From an uncultured Balneolaceae bacterium (GTDB lineage Bacteria > Bacteroidota > Rhodothermia > Balneolales > Balneolaceae), in assembly GCA_937982515.1 (NCBI GenBank), contig CALJMB010000368.1, positions 1 through 40,806 on the forward strand: a DNA stretch of 40,806 bases, in the 5' to 3' direction. A program made the translations under genes and the position numbers. The notes beneath the pieces were generated by a model that did no database searches, was not told the origin of the DNA, and saw nothing but the letters and a program-made list of their open reading frames with translations. Below, in pieces: positions 16,778 to 25,347 of this stretch; within the stretch, counting starts at the first letter, position 1, and every line of letters begins with the position of its first letter.

Positions 16778-17446
16778 TTAAGAAAATGTAAAATAGTCAA
16801 CATCATCTTTTGTAAACAGGTTTAAGACTCCTGCACTTACCAGATTGACTAAAATGCCGGAAGCTTTTTGGCTGGTAACATTTGTTAGGTACGAAAATCT
16901 TTCTACCGTAATCTCGCCATACTCATTCAGGTAACGAAATAACTTTTGCTCGGCAGGCCCATATTCAAACGTAATCCCCCTGTTTGAATGCTCTTTTTTC
17001 AAAACCTCTATATATTCTTTGCTGGCTGCTTTGCTACGGTCTTTATCGCGAATATAGGCAGAAAAGCCTTTGCGTGTTTTAACGAATACAGGTTTAGTTT
17101 TAGCCTCGGGTATTTTAACCACCAGCAAGTCGCGCTCACCAAATTGTACTATTTCTATCGTAACAGTAACTTTGGGCCGGCAGAGTTTATTAGCAGCCTG
17201 GTTCAGTAAGAATTCTTCTTCCTGATATCCTTCCACTCCTATAAGAGAGCGATCGTCATCAACACCTACCACAAGCGTTCCTCCCCGGGTATTAGCAAAG
17301 GCTGCTATTTCACGGGCTATCTTTTCAGCTGATGGTATCGTTCTCTTAAATTCCAGGTAGGCCCCCTCTCCCGTTTGGACCAGATTTTTTACATCCAGGT
17401 AGTTCATTTCTGACAAGGTCATTGTTTTTGGATTATCAAAAGCCAT
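16778..17446 (-). CDS. AlbA_2 (Schlafen-type) domain putative DNA-binding/regulatory protein
   Basis: This 222-residue protein opens with an AlbA_2 domain at about residues 17-130. It shows GEGAYLEFKRTIPSAEKIAREIAAFANTRGG-type sequence (E and K of the LEFK motif, AFANTRGG) and the VVGVDDD strand. The rest (about 150-222) looks like a winged helix: PAEQKLFRYLNEYGEITVERFSYLTNVTSQKASGILVNLVSAGVL reads as helix-turn-helix with a short wing. Similar proteins are annotated as transcriptional regulators or ATP-binding proteins; no ligand is proven. Its position directly before the Fe-S carrier gene suggests an operon and perhaps a sensing role, which is speculation. M12 (MNYLD) is an alternative start. 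Confidence 0.85.
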   Translation of the reverse strand: MAFDNPKTMTLSEMNYLDVKNLVQTGEGAYLEFKRTIPSAEKIAREIAAFANTRGGTLVVGVDDDRSLIGVEGYQEEEFLLNQAANKLCRPKVTVTIEIVQFGERDLLVVKIPEAKTKPVFVKTRKGFSAYIRDKDRSKAASKEYIEVLKKEHSNRGITFEYGPAEQKLFRYLNEYGEITVERFSYLTNVTSQKASGILVNLVSAGVLNLFTKDDVDYFTFS

Positions 17447-17578
17447 AGCCGCATACCTTGATTTCCACCTACGGTTTGTAAATCTAGCTAATCATTATTA
17501 AGAACAGATGAATTGAGCCCGCAACCCGCACATATTGTACAGTGCCCGGCTAATCATGTTCCCGCTTCGGTACCTACC

Positions 17579-18589
17579 TTATATTAAAATTTCTTCTTTA
17601 GCATTCCTAGTCATCAGATCATAAAGCATATCTTTGGGATCTTTATTTTCGAACAAAATTTTATGAACAGCTTCGGTAATAGGCATTTCTACATTCAGTT
17701 TTTTACTCCAGTCGTATACCGATTTAGTAGTGCGTATTCCCTCGGCAATCATATTCATTCCGGAGACTATTTCTGATAACTTCTTTCCTTTACCAATATT
17801 GTATCCGATAAAGCGGTTTCTGCTGTGTTCACTGGTACAAGTCACTACCAAGTCTCCCATCCCAGCCAACCCCGAAAATGTATCCTGGGAAGCTCCCAGC
17901 TTCATCCCCAGCCGTTTCATTTCATGCAGCCCGCGGGTAATAAGCGCTGCTTTCGAATTGTCGCCCAACTCAGCTCCGTCTACAATACCGGCGGCTATAG
18001 CCATGATATTTTTAACTGAACCCCCGATTTCCACTCCGATGATATCGTAGTTCAGATAAATACGAAACATGGGGGTCATGAACGTCTCTTGAATAATTCG
18101 GGCTGTCCGTTTAGAAAAGGAAGTAGCCACAACCGTAGTTGGCTTAAATTTGCTTACCTCTTCTGCATGGCTTGGCCCGGACAGAACGCCGATATGATCT
18201 TCAACAATCTTGTTTTTAAGTACCTGGCTCAGTACCTGAGACATCGTCATAAACGTCTCGTTTTCAATTCCTTTGGCTACATTTACAACCATTTCTTTAC
18301 CGTTCAGATGAGGTTCTACCAGTTCTGCAACTTCCCTGACGGCATGCGAAGGGGTAGCAAACACAATCATTTCCCGGCCGGACACACAAGCAGCCAAATC
18401 GGTATAACACTCTATGGCATCGGGCAAGATAATGTCAGAAATATAGGCGGGATTCTTATGGTGGTTATTGATCGCATAAGCTATGTCCGGCTCTCGTGCC
18501 CACAGCTTGACCTCGTTACCGGCACGTGCTAATACAATAGCCAGCGCGGTCCCAAAACTCCCGGCCCCGATAATGGTTACTTTCTTCAC
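17579..18589 (-). CDS. gpsA: Glycerol-3-phosphate dehydrogenase [NAD(P)+] GpsA
   Basis: This 336-residue protein has the N-terminal Rossmann motif IIGAGSFGTALAIVLA (5-20), the KGIE segment (VNVAKGIENE), LSGPSHAEEV, GGSVKNIMAIAAGI with the catalytic lysine region, and TCTSEHSRNR near the substrate site. It reduces dihydroxyacetone phosphate to sn-glycerol 3-phosphate in the cytoplasm. The gene overlaps plsY by 4 bases (18586-18589). This pairing is functionally coherent, because PlsY uses the glycerol 3-phosphate that GpsA makes, and translational coupling is likely. Confidence 0.97.
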   Translation of the reverse strand: MKKVTIIGAGSFGTALAIVLARAGNEVKLWAREPDIAYAINNHHKNPAYISDIILPDAIECYTDLAACVSGREMIVFATPSHAVREVAELVEPHLNGKEMVVNVAKGIENETFMTMSQVLSQVLKNKIVEDHIGVLSGPSHAEEVSKFKPTTVVATSFSKRTARIIQETFMTPMFRIYLNYDIIGVEIGGSVKNIMAIAAGIVDGAELGDNSKAALITRGLHEMKRLGMKLGASQDTFSGLAGMGDLVVTCTSEHSRNRFIGYNIGKGKKLSEIVSGMNMIAEGIRTTKSVYDWSKKLNVEMPITEAVHKILFENKDPKDMLYDLMTRNAKEEILI

Positions 18590-19287
18590 GTTTCTGAATG
18601 CTGTTTACCTTTGTTAAGCCAGCCCTTTGCGGGTTTGAATGAGCCGACTCTGTTTTCATTTCCTTTAATAAGCCGCCTGATGTTACCGCTATGCTTAATG
18701 ATAATGCCAAGCCCTACTATGGCCCCGAAAATAAGAATACTTCCGTCTATCGGCCATCCGAAGACATAGCGCAACACAACCAGCAGCAGAGGATAAATAA
18801 AAGCAGCAACCAGAGATGCCAGCGATACATATCGGCTGACCAGCAGTATAATGGTGAAGACAACAGCCGTAATACCTACAGAAACAGGCTCAATCCCACA
18901 CAACATACCGGCAGCCGTTGCCATACCCTTCCCTCCATCAAAATTTGCGTAGAGCGGGAACATATGTCCGGTAACGGCCACCACGCCGCATACAATCCTC
19001 AGAAATGGATCTACATCCCAATACGGGAAAAGAGAAACCGGGCCGTCAGCGATGTAATAAGCCCACTGGCTGATCCAGAAGGAAGCAGAAAAACCTTTAA
19101 AAAAATCGATAAGTAATACCACCACACCCGGCTTCCACCCCAGCAGCCGGAACGTATTGGTAGCTCCGGCATTGCCGCTGCCATGACTCCTGATATCAAC
19201 TCCTTTCACTAACTTTCCCACCCATATAGAAGATGGTATGGACCCGATGAGGTAGCTGATGATTATGACAATACCTAATGCTAGCAT
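18586..19287 (-). CDS. plsY: Acyl-phosphate:glycerol-3-phosphate acyltransferase PlsY
   Basis: This 233-residue integral membrane protein has about six hydrophobic segments. It shows the PlsY motifs IGSIPSSIWVGKL (16-28) with DIRSHGSGNAGATNTFRLLG after it, and GHMFPLYANFDGGKGMATAAG in the middle. These bind acyl-phosphate and glycerol 3-phosphate on the cytoplasmic face. It makes 1-acyl-glycerol 3-phosphate, the first step of phospholipid synthesis. It is slightly longer than most PlsY (about 190-215), owing to an enlarged loop near residues 75-95. It is first in a two-gene operon with gpsA. Confidence 0.96.
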   Translation of the reverse strand: MLALGIVIIISYLIGSIPSSIWVGKLVKGVDIRSHGSGNAGATNTFRLLGWKPGVVVLLIDFFKGFSASFWISQWAYYIADGPVSLFPYWDVDPFLRIVCGVVAVTGHMFPLYANFDGGKGMATAAGMLCGIEPVSVGITAVVFTIILLVSRYVSLASLVAAFIYPLLLVVLRYVFGWPIDGSILIFGAIVGLGIIIKHSGNIRRLIKGNENRVGSFKPAKGWLNKGKQHSET

Positions 19288-19404
19288 GGTGTAAATGATG
19301 TAATACTGTGCTGATGCCTGTCTATATAATAATTAATAATAATTAAAAGGAGGCTGCCGACAAAATAGAGGATGGCTGTTTTAATTTCGAATCAGTGAAT
19401 GCTA

Positions 19405-19430
19405 CACGTGTAGATAGAGATCTACACGTG
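19405..19430. terminator. 11-bp perfect hairpin overlapping the lipA stop codon
   Basis: CACGTGTAGAT (19405-19415) pairs with ATCTACACGTG (19420-19430) around AGAG. The lipA stop (TAG, 19424-19422) is inside the stem. No T-run follows on the minus strand, so it may stabilise the mRNA end or be a binding site instead of a classical terminator. Confidence 0.5.
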
Positions 19431-20300
19431 GCGCTCTGCATGATAGGATGAACGAACCAGCGGCCCGCTTTCTACATGTTCCAGACCAAGCTCTTCGCCA
19501 ATGCGCTTGTATTCTGCAAACTGATCGGGATGCACCCACTCTACGACAGGATGGTGCATCTTGGTTGGCTGCATATATTGCCCAATCGTCAATACATCGA
19601 CGTTGTGGTCAACGCAATCTTGCATCAGGTTAATTACCTCTTCAGGCTTTTCACCAAGCCCTACCATAATACCTGTCTTGGTACGAAGCCCCTGATCTTT
19701 ACAGCGCTGCAGAAGCTCAAGTGAACGTTTATATTTTGCCTGTGGGCGAACCGCACGATATAAGCGGGGAACGGTTTCCAGATTATGGCTCAATACATCC
19801 GGCGGGGTGTCGATGACAATTTGCAACGCCTCCCAAACCCCTCGGAAGTCGGGAATAAGTGATTCAATAGTTACCCCTTCTATTTCTTCACGCAACTGAC
19901 GGTGACACTCAGCAAATATGGGAGCCCCGCCATCCTGACGTTCATCCCGGTTCACTGAAGTTAAAACCACGTGCCTCAGCCCCATTTTGCTAGCGGCATC
20001 GGTAACGCGCCGGGGTTCATCCCAATCCAAATCCTGTGGCGGGCGACCGGTTTTGACCGCACAAAAAGAACAGGACCGCGTGCAGACATCCCCCAGAATC
20101 ATAAACGTAGCTGTACCATTTCCCCAGCACTCACCGATATTGGGGCAACGGGCTTCAGCACATACGGTATTCAGAGAGTGCTTCTGAATAGTGTTGGCCA
20201 CCTCTTTGAACTTTTCTCCGGATGGAAGCTTTACGCGAAGCCAATCCGGACGGCGGCCGGGAGTATCTGAGCGGTCTACGACATTTAGTTCTTTAATCAT
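19422..20300 (-). CDS. lipA: Lipoyl synthase LipA
   Basis: This 292-residue radical SAM enzyme has the auxiliary cluster cysteines C47, C52 and C58 (CAEARCPNIGEC) and the radical SAM cysteines C73, C77 and C80 (DVCTRSCSFC). GPLVRSSYHAE near the C-terminus supplies the serine ligand of the auxiliary cluster known in LipA. It inserts two sulfur atoms into protein-bound octanoyl groups. It lies 18 bases downstream of lipB, so octanoyl transfer and sulfur insertion are made together. The start at 20300 (MIKELNVVDR) is right for the family. Confidence 0.97.
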   Translation of the reverse strand: MIKELNVVDRSDTPGRRPDWLRVKLPSGEKFKEVANTIQKHSLNTVCAEARCPNIGECWGNGTATFMILGDVCTRSCSFCAVKTGRPPQDLDWDEPRRVTDAASKMGLRHVVLTSVNRDERQDGGAPIFAECHRQLREEIEGVTIESLIPDFRGVWEALQIVIDTPPDVLSHNLETVPRLYRAVRPQAKYKRSLELLQRCKDQGLRTKTGIMVGLGEKPEEVINLMQDCVDHNVDVLTIGQYMQPTKMHHPVVEWVHPDQFAEYKRIGEELGLEHVESGPLVRSSYHAERHV

Positions 20301-20318
20301 AAAACTCTGTTCAAAAGA

Positions 20319-21086
20319 TTAACGGGATACGACATCGGCTGACGACATCCCAAGGTACGAAAATTCACACTCCAGTTCAGTCAGGGTACAATTTTTAATA
20401 ATCCTGACTCCAAAAACATTTTCAAAATGGGTTGCCAGATACCCTTTTACCGTCTCTTCACTGACGGTATGACCCAGTATCTTTTCTATACTGGTAACTT
20501 CTTTGCCGGTTATTCCGCAAGGTACGATATGTTTAAAGTAGCTCAGATCTGTATTTGCATTTAACGCAAATCCATGCATCGTAACCCAGCGGGAGCATCG
20601 AATTCCCATAGCGCATATTTTCCGGTTTCCAACCCATACCCCGGTATATCCTTCTATCCTTCCCGCTTCGATATCAAACTCCGCGCAAGTTCGGATAATC
20701 ACTTCCTCGAGCAGGCGAAGGTATTTGTGGATGTCGGTAAAATGGCGATCCAGATCCAGGATAGGGTAACCCACAATCTGACCCGGCCCGTGATAGGTGA
20801 TATCTCCTCCCCTGTCTATCTCGATGTAGTTAGCTTTAATCTCAGAAAGTGCAGAATGATCTTTGAGAAGATGACTGGAATCTCCGCTTTTTCCCAGGGT
20901 ATATACATGCGGATGCTCTACAAAAAGCAACACATCGTTAAAGGTGTCACCGGCTTCTGTGTGCTCCTCCGCAACGTTACGCCGCGCTTTTTTTTGACGT
21001 ATCAGGCGCTGTTGAATAGCTCTCTGAAGATCCCAAACAGGCTTGTAAGGAAGCTGTCCTAAATCATATAATTCTATTGTCTGCAT
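20319..21086 (-). CDS. lipB: Octanoyl-[ACP]:protein N-octanoyltransferase LipB
   Basis: I start this at 21086 (MQTIELYDLG), giving 255 residues. The frame stays open to 21131, but the 15 extra residues come from a palindromic intergenic element and match nothing. LipB motifs are RGGDITYHGPGQIVGYPILDL (from residue 92), the lysine in VGNRKICAMG (K156), VTMHGFALN (168-176) and the catalytic cysteine in HIVPCGITGKEVTS (C190). A charged insert at about residues 31-47 (KKARRNVAEEHTEAGD) is somewhat unusual. It moves octanoate from acyl carrier protein to lipoyl domains in the cytoplasm. Confidence 0.95.
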   Translation of the reverse strand: MQTIELYDLGQLPYKPVWDLQRAIQQRLIRQKKARRNVAEEHTEAGDTFNDVLLFVEHPHVYTLGKSGDSSHLLKDHSALSEIKANYIEIDRGGDITYHGPGQIVGYPILDLDRHFTDIHKYLRLLEEVIIRTCAEFDIEAGRIEGYTGVWVGNRKICAMGIRCSRWVTMHGFALNANTDLSYFKHIVPCGITGKEVTSIEKILGHTVSEETVKGYLATHFENVFGVRIIKNCTLTELECEFSYLGMSSADVVSR

Positions 21087-21104
21087 CACGCCAAGATTGC
21101 GAAG

Positions 21105-21144
21105 TGCGTATTTCGTATTGCATATCAACAATACGAAATACGCA
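21105..21144. repeat. 16-bp perfect inverted repeat between lpdA and lipB
   Basis: TGCGTATTTCGTATTG (21105-21120) pairs exactly with CAATACGAAATACGCA (21129-21144) around an 8-base loop. It starts 8 bases past the lpdA stop and ends 18 bases before the lipB start. No T-run follows on the minus strand. It may limit read-through or protect mRNA ends; the word-like arms link it to the other palindromes in this window. Confidence 0.75.
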
Positions 21145-21152
21145 ATAAAATT

Positions 21153-22574
21153 TTACTTCTTTTTCGGCTGTGTACCCAAATGTACACCTTCACCGTACGC
21201 TTCGGCTACCGCTTCCATTATGGCCTCAGACATCGTGGGGTGTGGATGTACAGCGTGGATGATTTCATGGCCGGTAGTCTCGAGTTCGCGGGCCGTTACC
21301 GCCTCGGCGATAAGCTCCGTTACATGAGAGCCAATCAAATGGCAGCCTAGCCACTCGCCGTATTTGGCATCGAAGATCACCTTCACAAATCCCTCTTCAT
21401 GGCCCAGACCCGTGGCCTTACCACTGGCTGAGAACGGGAACTTGCCTACCTTGATATCATATCCCTCCTCTTTGGCCTGCTTTTCAGTATACCCTACAGA
21501 TGCCACCTGAGGCTCGCAATAGGTACAGCCCGGAATGTTGTTATAGTTAACCGGCATTGGATCCATCCCAGCCAGGCGTTCCACGCAATTTATTCCCTCG
21601 TGGGTTGCTTTGTGTGCCAGCCACGGGCCGCCAGCCACATCACCTATGGCATAAATTCCTTCAACGCTGGTTTGGTATGTTTCTTTATCAATGTTGATAG
21701 CTCCTCTTTCGTGCTCTACGCCAATCTCTTCCAGGCCTATGCCCTCAACATTGCCGGTAACACCAACCGCAGAAAGCACCACATCGGCTTCCACTACTTC
21801 TTCACCTTTAGGTGTTTTTATTGTTACTTTAACGCCCTTGCCTTTTTTCTCAACTTTTTCAACGGAGCTCTCGGTCATTACATTGATGCCTTTTTTCTTG
21901 TAAATCTTACCCAGCTCTTTACCGATGTCTTCGTCTTCTACAGGCACAATGTTTTTCTGCAGTTCAACCAGGGTCACCTCTGTACCTATGGTATGATAGA
22001 AGTAAGCAAACTCTACTCCGATAGCTCCTGCTCCGATAACCACCAGTTTTTTCGGCTGCTTTTCCAGCTGCATGGCTATTTCGGAATCGATGATCATCTT
22101 GCCGTCAATTTCCAGATTGGGCAACTGGCGGGGACGGGCGCCCGTAGCAATAATAAAATTCTTCGCTTTAATCTGCTCTTTGGCCTTATCCTTATCGTCA
22201 ACTACTTTGATCTGCTCTTTCGACTCAAAAACCCCTTTGCCCTCAAAAACCTCGATCTTATTGGCTTTCATCAGGAATTTGACGCCTTTGTTCATTTTGT
22301 CAGCCACATTCCGGCTGCGCTTGATAATGCCGCCGAAGTCTGGCGAAGCATCTTTGACCTTGATTCCGTAATCGGCGGCATGTACAATACTCTCATACAC
22401 TTCCGCCGAACGCAGTAATGCTTTAGTAGGGATACAGCCAATATTCAGGCAGACCCCTCCAAGATTCCGCTTCTCTACAATTGCAGTCTTAAAACCCAAT
22501 TGTGATGCGCGGATTGCGGCTACATACCCTCCAGGGCCGGACCCGATTACACAGACGTCAAATTCTTTTGCCAT
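21153..22574 (-). CDS. lpdA: Dihydrolipoyl dehydrogenase (E3)
   Basis: This 473-residue flavoprotein has the FAD motif IGSGPGGYVAAIRA (10-23), the redox-active disulfide GGVCLNIGCIPTK (C42, C47), the NAD motif VVIGAGAIGVEFA and the FAD motif AIGDVAGGPWLAHKA. The C-terminal catalytic pair lies in HAVHPHPTMSEA (His and Glu). It reoxidises dihydrolipoamide of 2-oxoacid dehydrogenases or the glycine cleavage system, giving NADH. The gene is immediately upstream of lipB-lipA, so lipoate synthesis and use are grouped. The E1 and E2 genes are not in this window. Lysine-rich stretches (KEQIKVVDDKDKAKEQIK) reflect local A-rich codon use. Confidence 0.97.
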   Translation of the reverse strand: MAKEFDVCVIGSGPGGYVAAIRASQLGFKTAIVEKRNLGGVCLNIGCIPTKALLRSAEVYESIVHAADYGIKVKDASPDFGGIIKRSRNVADKMNKGVKFLMKANKIEVFEGKGVFESKEQIKVVDDKDKAKEQIKAKNFIIATGARPRQLPNLEIDGKMIIDSEIAMQLEKQPKKLVVIGAGAIGVEFAYFYHTIGTEVTLVELQKNIVPVEDEDIGKELGKIYKKKGINVMTESSVEKVEKKGKGVKVTIKTPKGEEVVEADVVLSAVGVTGNVEGIGLEEIGVEHERGAINIDKETYQTSVEGIYAIGDVAGGPWLAHKATHEGINCVERLAGMDPMPVNYNNIPGCTYCEPQVASVGYTEKQAKEEGYDIKVGKFPFSASGKATGLGHEEGFVKVIFDAKYGEWLGCHLIGSHVTELIAEAVTARELETTGHEIIHAVHPHPTMSEAIMEAVAEAYGEGVHLGTQPKKK

Positions 22575-23005
22575 GAGAAATACTTATTTAGTGATTTAAT
22601 AATTTAGCGATTTGTTGATTTAGTAATTGAATGCTAAAAGACTGATTCAATATTATCTGCAGCTATTCTGATAAAGTAACAAAAATATTGAGATGTATAA
22701 TTCAGCCAATCTGTGAATTATTAAATCAACAAATCTAAATCGCCTCAATTTAAGGATTATAGATGAGAGTTTTAAGACAGTTTTAATGAAATGCTGACTT
22801 GTTAACTTTAGCATCTGCTAATTGAAAAAGCAGAAGGCAGAAAACAGTGATCAGTGAGCAATAGATTAGAAGCCAGCCGTATCCCACGCTAAGAGCCTCC
22901 CCTCCGGGAGAGGAGAACAGGGGGTAAATTCAACAAGGCAGGGCTTGGAAAACTGAAAGGGAGCAGCTGTATCCATTAATTCAGCTTTCAGCTTCTGCCC
23001 TCTGC
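22575..23005. other. 431-base intergenic region with two interleaved word-like inverted repeats
   Basis: GATTTGTTGATTTA (22609-22622) is mirrored by TAAATCAACAAATC (22722-22735) 99 bases further on, with further similarity on both sides. GCAGAAGGCAGAA (22830-22842) is mirrored with one mismatch by the CTTCTGCCCTCTGCC stretch at 22992-23006, which reaches the GNAT stop codon. Between them a small CTCCC/GGGAG hairpin lies near 22897-22911. No gene or RNA is seen. The region must contain the lpdA promoter. Confidence 0.6.
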
Positions 23006-23476
23006 CTAATAAAACTCCTTCGTCAGAAACCACATAGCCGGATCGTCGTCTTCAAAACCAAAACGCCTGTACAACCTCCGGGCGGGTTCATTATCATCTC
23101 TGACTTCCAGAGTCAACCGACAACAATTTAATTTCCGGGCTTTCTTTTGTACAACGGCAAGCAGCTGTTCTCCGATTCCCCGTCCCCGGTACTCATCCAG
23201 GACACACAAATCGTGAATGTTGATAAGTTTTCTTGCCTCAAAGGTTGAAAAACCGATAAAACAGTTGGCAATACCAGCGGGGTTACCGTCGGAATAGGCC
23301 AGGAAGGTCAAAGCTGCAGGCATAGCTCTGAGTTCACTAATCAGCTTTCCGGTTACACGTTCAGAAAGCGGCTCCTCCATCCCCATCTCATCTTCCGCAT
23401 AGGCATTGGTCAGAAACAAGATGTCTGAAGCATGCTTATCATTGGAAAAATCAGCTTCAACTATTTCTATTTGCAT
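23006..23476 (-). CDS. GNAT-family N-acetyltransferase
   Basis: This 156-residue protein shows the acetyl-CoA binding motif A, INIHDLCVLDEYRGRGIGEQ (about 89-108), then LLAVVQKKARKLNCCRLTLEVRDDNEPARRLYRRFGF, the classical motif B with the NEPARRLY helix. The substrate is unknown; the family acetylates amino groups of small molecules or protein N-termini. It is a single gene with no close neighbour on its strand. The last codons overlap an inverted-repeat arm that ends in this intergenic region. Confidence 0.9.
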   Translation of the reverse strand: MQIEIVEADFSNDKHASDILFLTNAYAEDEMGMEEPLSERVTGKLISELRAMPAALTFLAYSDGNPAGIANCFIGFSTFEARKLINIHDLCVLDEYRGRGIGEQLLAVVQKKARKLNCCRLTLEVRDDNEPARRLYRRFGFEDDDPAMWFLTKEFY

Positions 23477-23837
23477 CTCACTTTACACATAAGCTCCATT
23501 TACTGTTATCGTGCAATATAATTTTTTTAATGATGTTATTCTCCAGTAAATGTATGCCCGGGGACTCGAATCGGCTCTTCAGAGTACGTAACCCGAAGCG
23601 TCGGCTCGGGAGCCCTCTATCCCACTGCCTTACACCAACTTTCTGTTACACCGGCATGTTACCTTACCGCGATCAGCCTTGTTGTTTGGTTCAGCGAACA
23701 ATACACATTGGAATGTATTACTATAGATAGCGGCTCAGGTATATTTCAATCTTATCGCCATCCCAAATATTTGGATTTTGAATTAAGAGTTTGTTTGTTA
23801 TTGATATTTCTATGCTTTTAACTTCAACACCTTGCTC
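23477..23837. other. 361-base divergent intergenic region with a tRNA-like, non-functional stretch
   Basis: On the minus strand about 23639-23549 contains a T-loop-like ATTCGAGTCC next to CGGGCAT and a CCGAG/TTCGG stem with a 7-base loop. No T stem or acceptor pairing can be drawn, so it is not an intact tRNA. The APC permease promoter and the GNAT promoter must also lie here. I see no other gene. Confidence 0.4.
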
Positions 23838-25157
23838 ATGGGTCAACATAACAGGACGCAGCCTAAACTCCTTCGTGCGGTTTCCAGATGGGAAATTGTA
23901 GGCATTGCATTCAATGATATAATCGGCAGCGGCATATATCTGCTTCCCGCGGCGGCGGCGGCTCTTCTTGGCCCCGCCAGTATCTGGGCTATTCTGCTGG
24001 CCGGATGCGCCGTGGGGCTTCTGGTGCTTTGCTTTGCTGAAGCGGCTAGCTATTTTGATGAAGAGGGTAGCGCCTATCTCTATACCCGAGAGGCCTTTGG
24101 CGACTTCGTTGGCTTTGAAGTTGGATGGATGACGTGGCTTGCACGCGTAGCTTCCGTAGCAGCTCTCTCAAGCGGATTTGCACTGGCTGCGAGCTACCTG
24201 TGGCCCGCAGTAGCTGAGGGATGGATGCGAATGCTGATCATCACGATTCCTCTCGTACTGCTCACATGGATCAATGTCGTAGGTGTGAAACCGGGAGCCC
24301 GGCTTGCCGCCGGCCTTACAGTTATTAAGCTGCTGCCACTGTTTTTCTTTATTTTTGTGGGAATCTTCGCGGTAGACTGGTCCCTTCTGAGCATCACCGA
24401 AGCTCCGGCTTTTGATACTCTTGGCGAGGCCGCGCTGTTACTGCTGTTTGCCTATGCGGGCTTTGAAAATACAGCCGCGGCGGCAGGAGAATACAAAAAC
24501 CCACAGCGCGACGTGCCTTTTGCTTTGCTCACAACCATCATCTCACTAACACTCATTTATACTCTTGTACAGCTGGTAGCAGTAGGCACACTACCCGGGC
24601 TTGCAGAAACGGAGTCTCCCCTGGCCGCTTCAGCCGCCGTATTTGCAGGCGCTGGCGCCGCCCTGTTTATGAGCATCAGCGCTATGATATCGATTGAAGG
24701 GAATGTGGGTAACACGACGCTCATTGGACCAAGATATCTCTACGCGCTGGCTGAAGATGGCTTTGGCCCCAAAGCTCTGGCACATGTCCATCCAACCTAT
24801 CGGACACCCGCTGCTGCCATTGTCACACAATCGGCCATAGCACTCGTGCTGGCTCTGACCGGATCATTCGTTGCATTGGCTATGCTTTCTATCATCGCGC
24901 GGATGGCAACGTATGTCGGGGCCGTTGCCTCTTTACCCATACTCAGGAAAAAGTTTTCAGCCGACCCTAACGCTTTCAAACTCCCGGGCGGCCATATCAT
25001 TCCCATAGCAGCCCTTGGCATCTCTCTCATCTTCCTGTCAAGCACCACCGTAGAAAATCTTTTTGCCGGAGCGATAGCCCTGATTATAGGAGCTGTCATC
25101 TACAAGTTCCGCCGGAGTGTGCCTGATGAAACAGCGGATTTGCCTTCATCAAAGTAG
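23838..25157 (+). CDS. APC-family amino-acid permease
   Basis: I start at the ATG at 23838 (MGQHNRTQPK); a TTG two codons earlier is in frame but unnecessary. The 439-residue protein has about twelve hydrophobic segments and the APC hallmark in helix 1, VGIAFNDIIGSGIYLLP, with the G-S/A-G unwinding point for substrate. EEGSAYLYTREAFGDFVGFEVGW follows helix 2 as in the family, and FAYAGFENTAAAAGEYKNPQRDVP lies in helix 6. It imports or exchanges amino acids across the inner membrane. The substrate is unknown. It is alone on its strand. Following it is a small palindromic element. Confidence 0.92.
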   Translation: MGQHNRTQPKLLRAVSRWEIVGIAFNDIIGSGIYLLPAAAAALLGPASIWAILLAGCAVGLLVLCFAEAASYFDEEGSAYLYTREAFGDFVGFEVGWMTWLARVASVAALSSGFALAASYLWPAVAEGWMRMLIITIPLVLLTWINVVGVKPGARLAAGLTVIKLLPLFFFIFVGIFAVDWSLLSITEAPAFDTLGEAALLLLFAYAGFENTAAAAGEYKNPQRDVPFALLTTIISLTLIYTLVQLVAVGTLPGLAETESPLAASAAVFAGAGAALFMSISAMISIEGNVGNTTLIGPRYLYALAEDGFGPKALAHVHPTYRTPAAAIVTQSAIALVLALTGSFVALAMLSIIARMATYVGAVASLPILRKKFSADPNAFKLPGGHIIPIAALGISLIFLSSTTVENLFAGAIALIIGAVIYKFRRSVPDETADLPSSK

Positions 25158-25271
25158 TATGCAAGAACCTAGCACAGGCTCGTATTATAATGCCTTAGCA
25201 AAACACAGATGTTGCAGATGGGCGGATGCACACAGATAAGGACGGGCAATGGAGCTATTGCAGAATGTAAC

Positions 25272-25307
25272 CCTCCTCCAACGCATGCAATGCGTAGCTA
25301 CAGGAGG
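25272..25307. repeat. Nested palindrome after the APC permease gene
   Basis: CCTCCT (25272-25277) pairs with AGGAGG (25302-25307) and encloses ACGCAT (25281-25286) paired with ATGCGT (25290-25295). It lies in the 190-base gap between the convergent permease and RF3 genes and could end transcription from either side. Confidence 0.55.
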
Positions 25308-25347
25308 ACAGGATTATTGTATGTTGCTTTTTTCTTTCTATTTATGA

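Noticed and set aside
21600..22418. Long plus-strand open frame of 272 codons opposite lpdA
   Set aside because: It is a shadow of a confidently identified gene on the other strand; the Phe/Tyr/Asn/Leu-rich translation has no domain.
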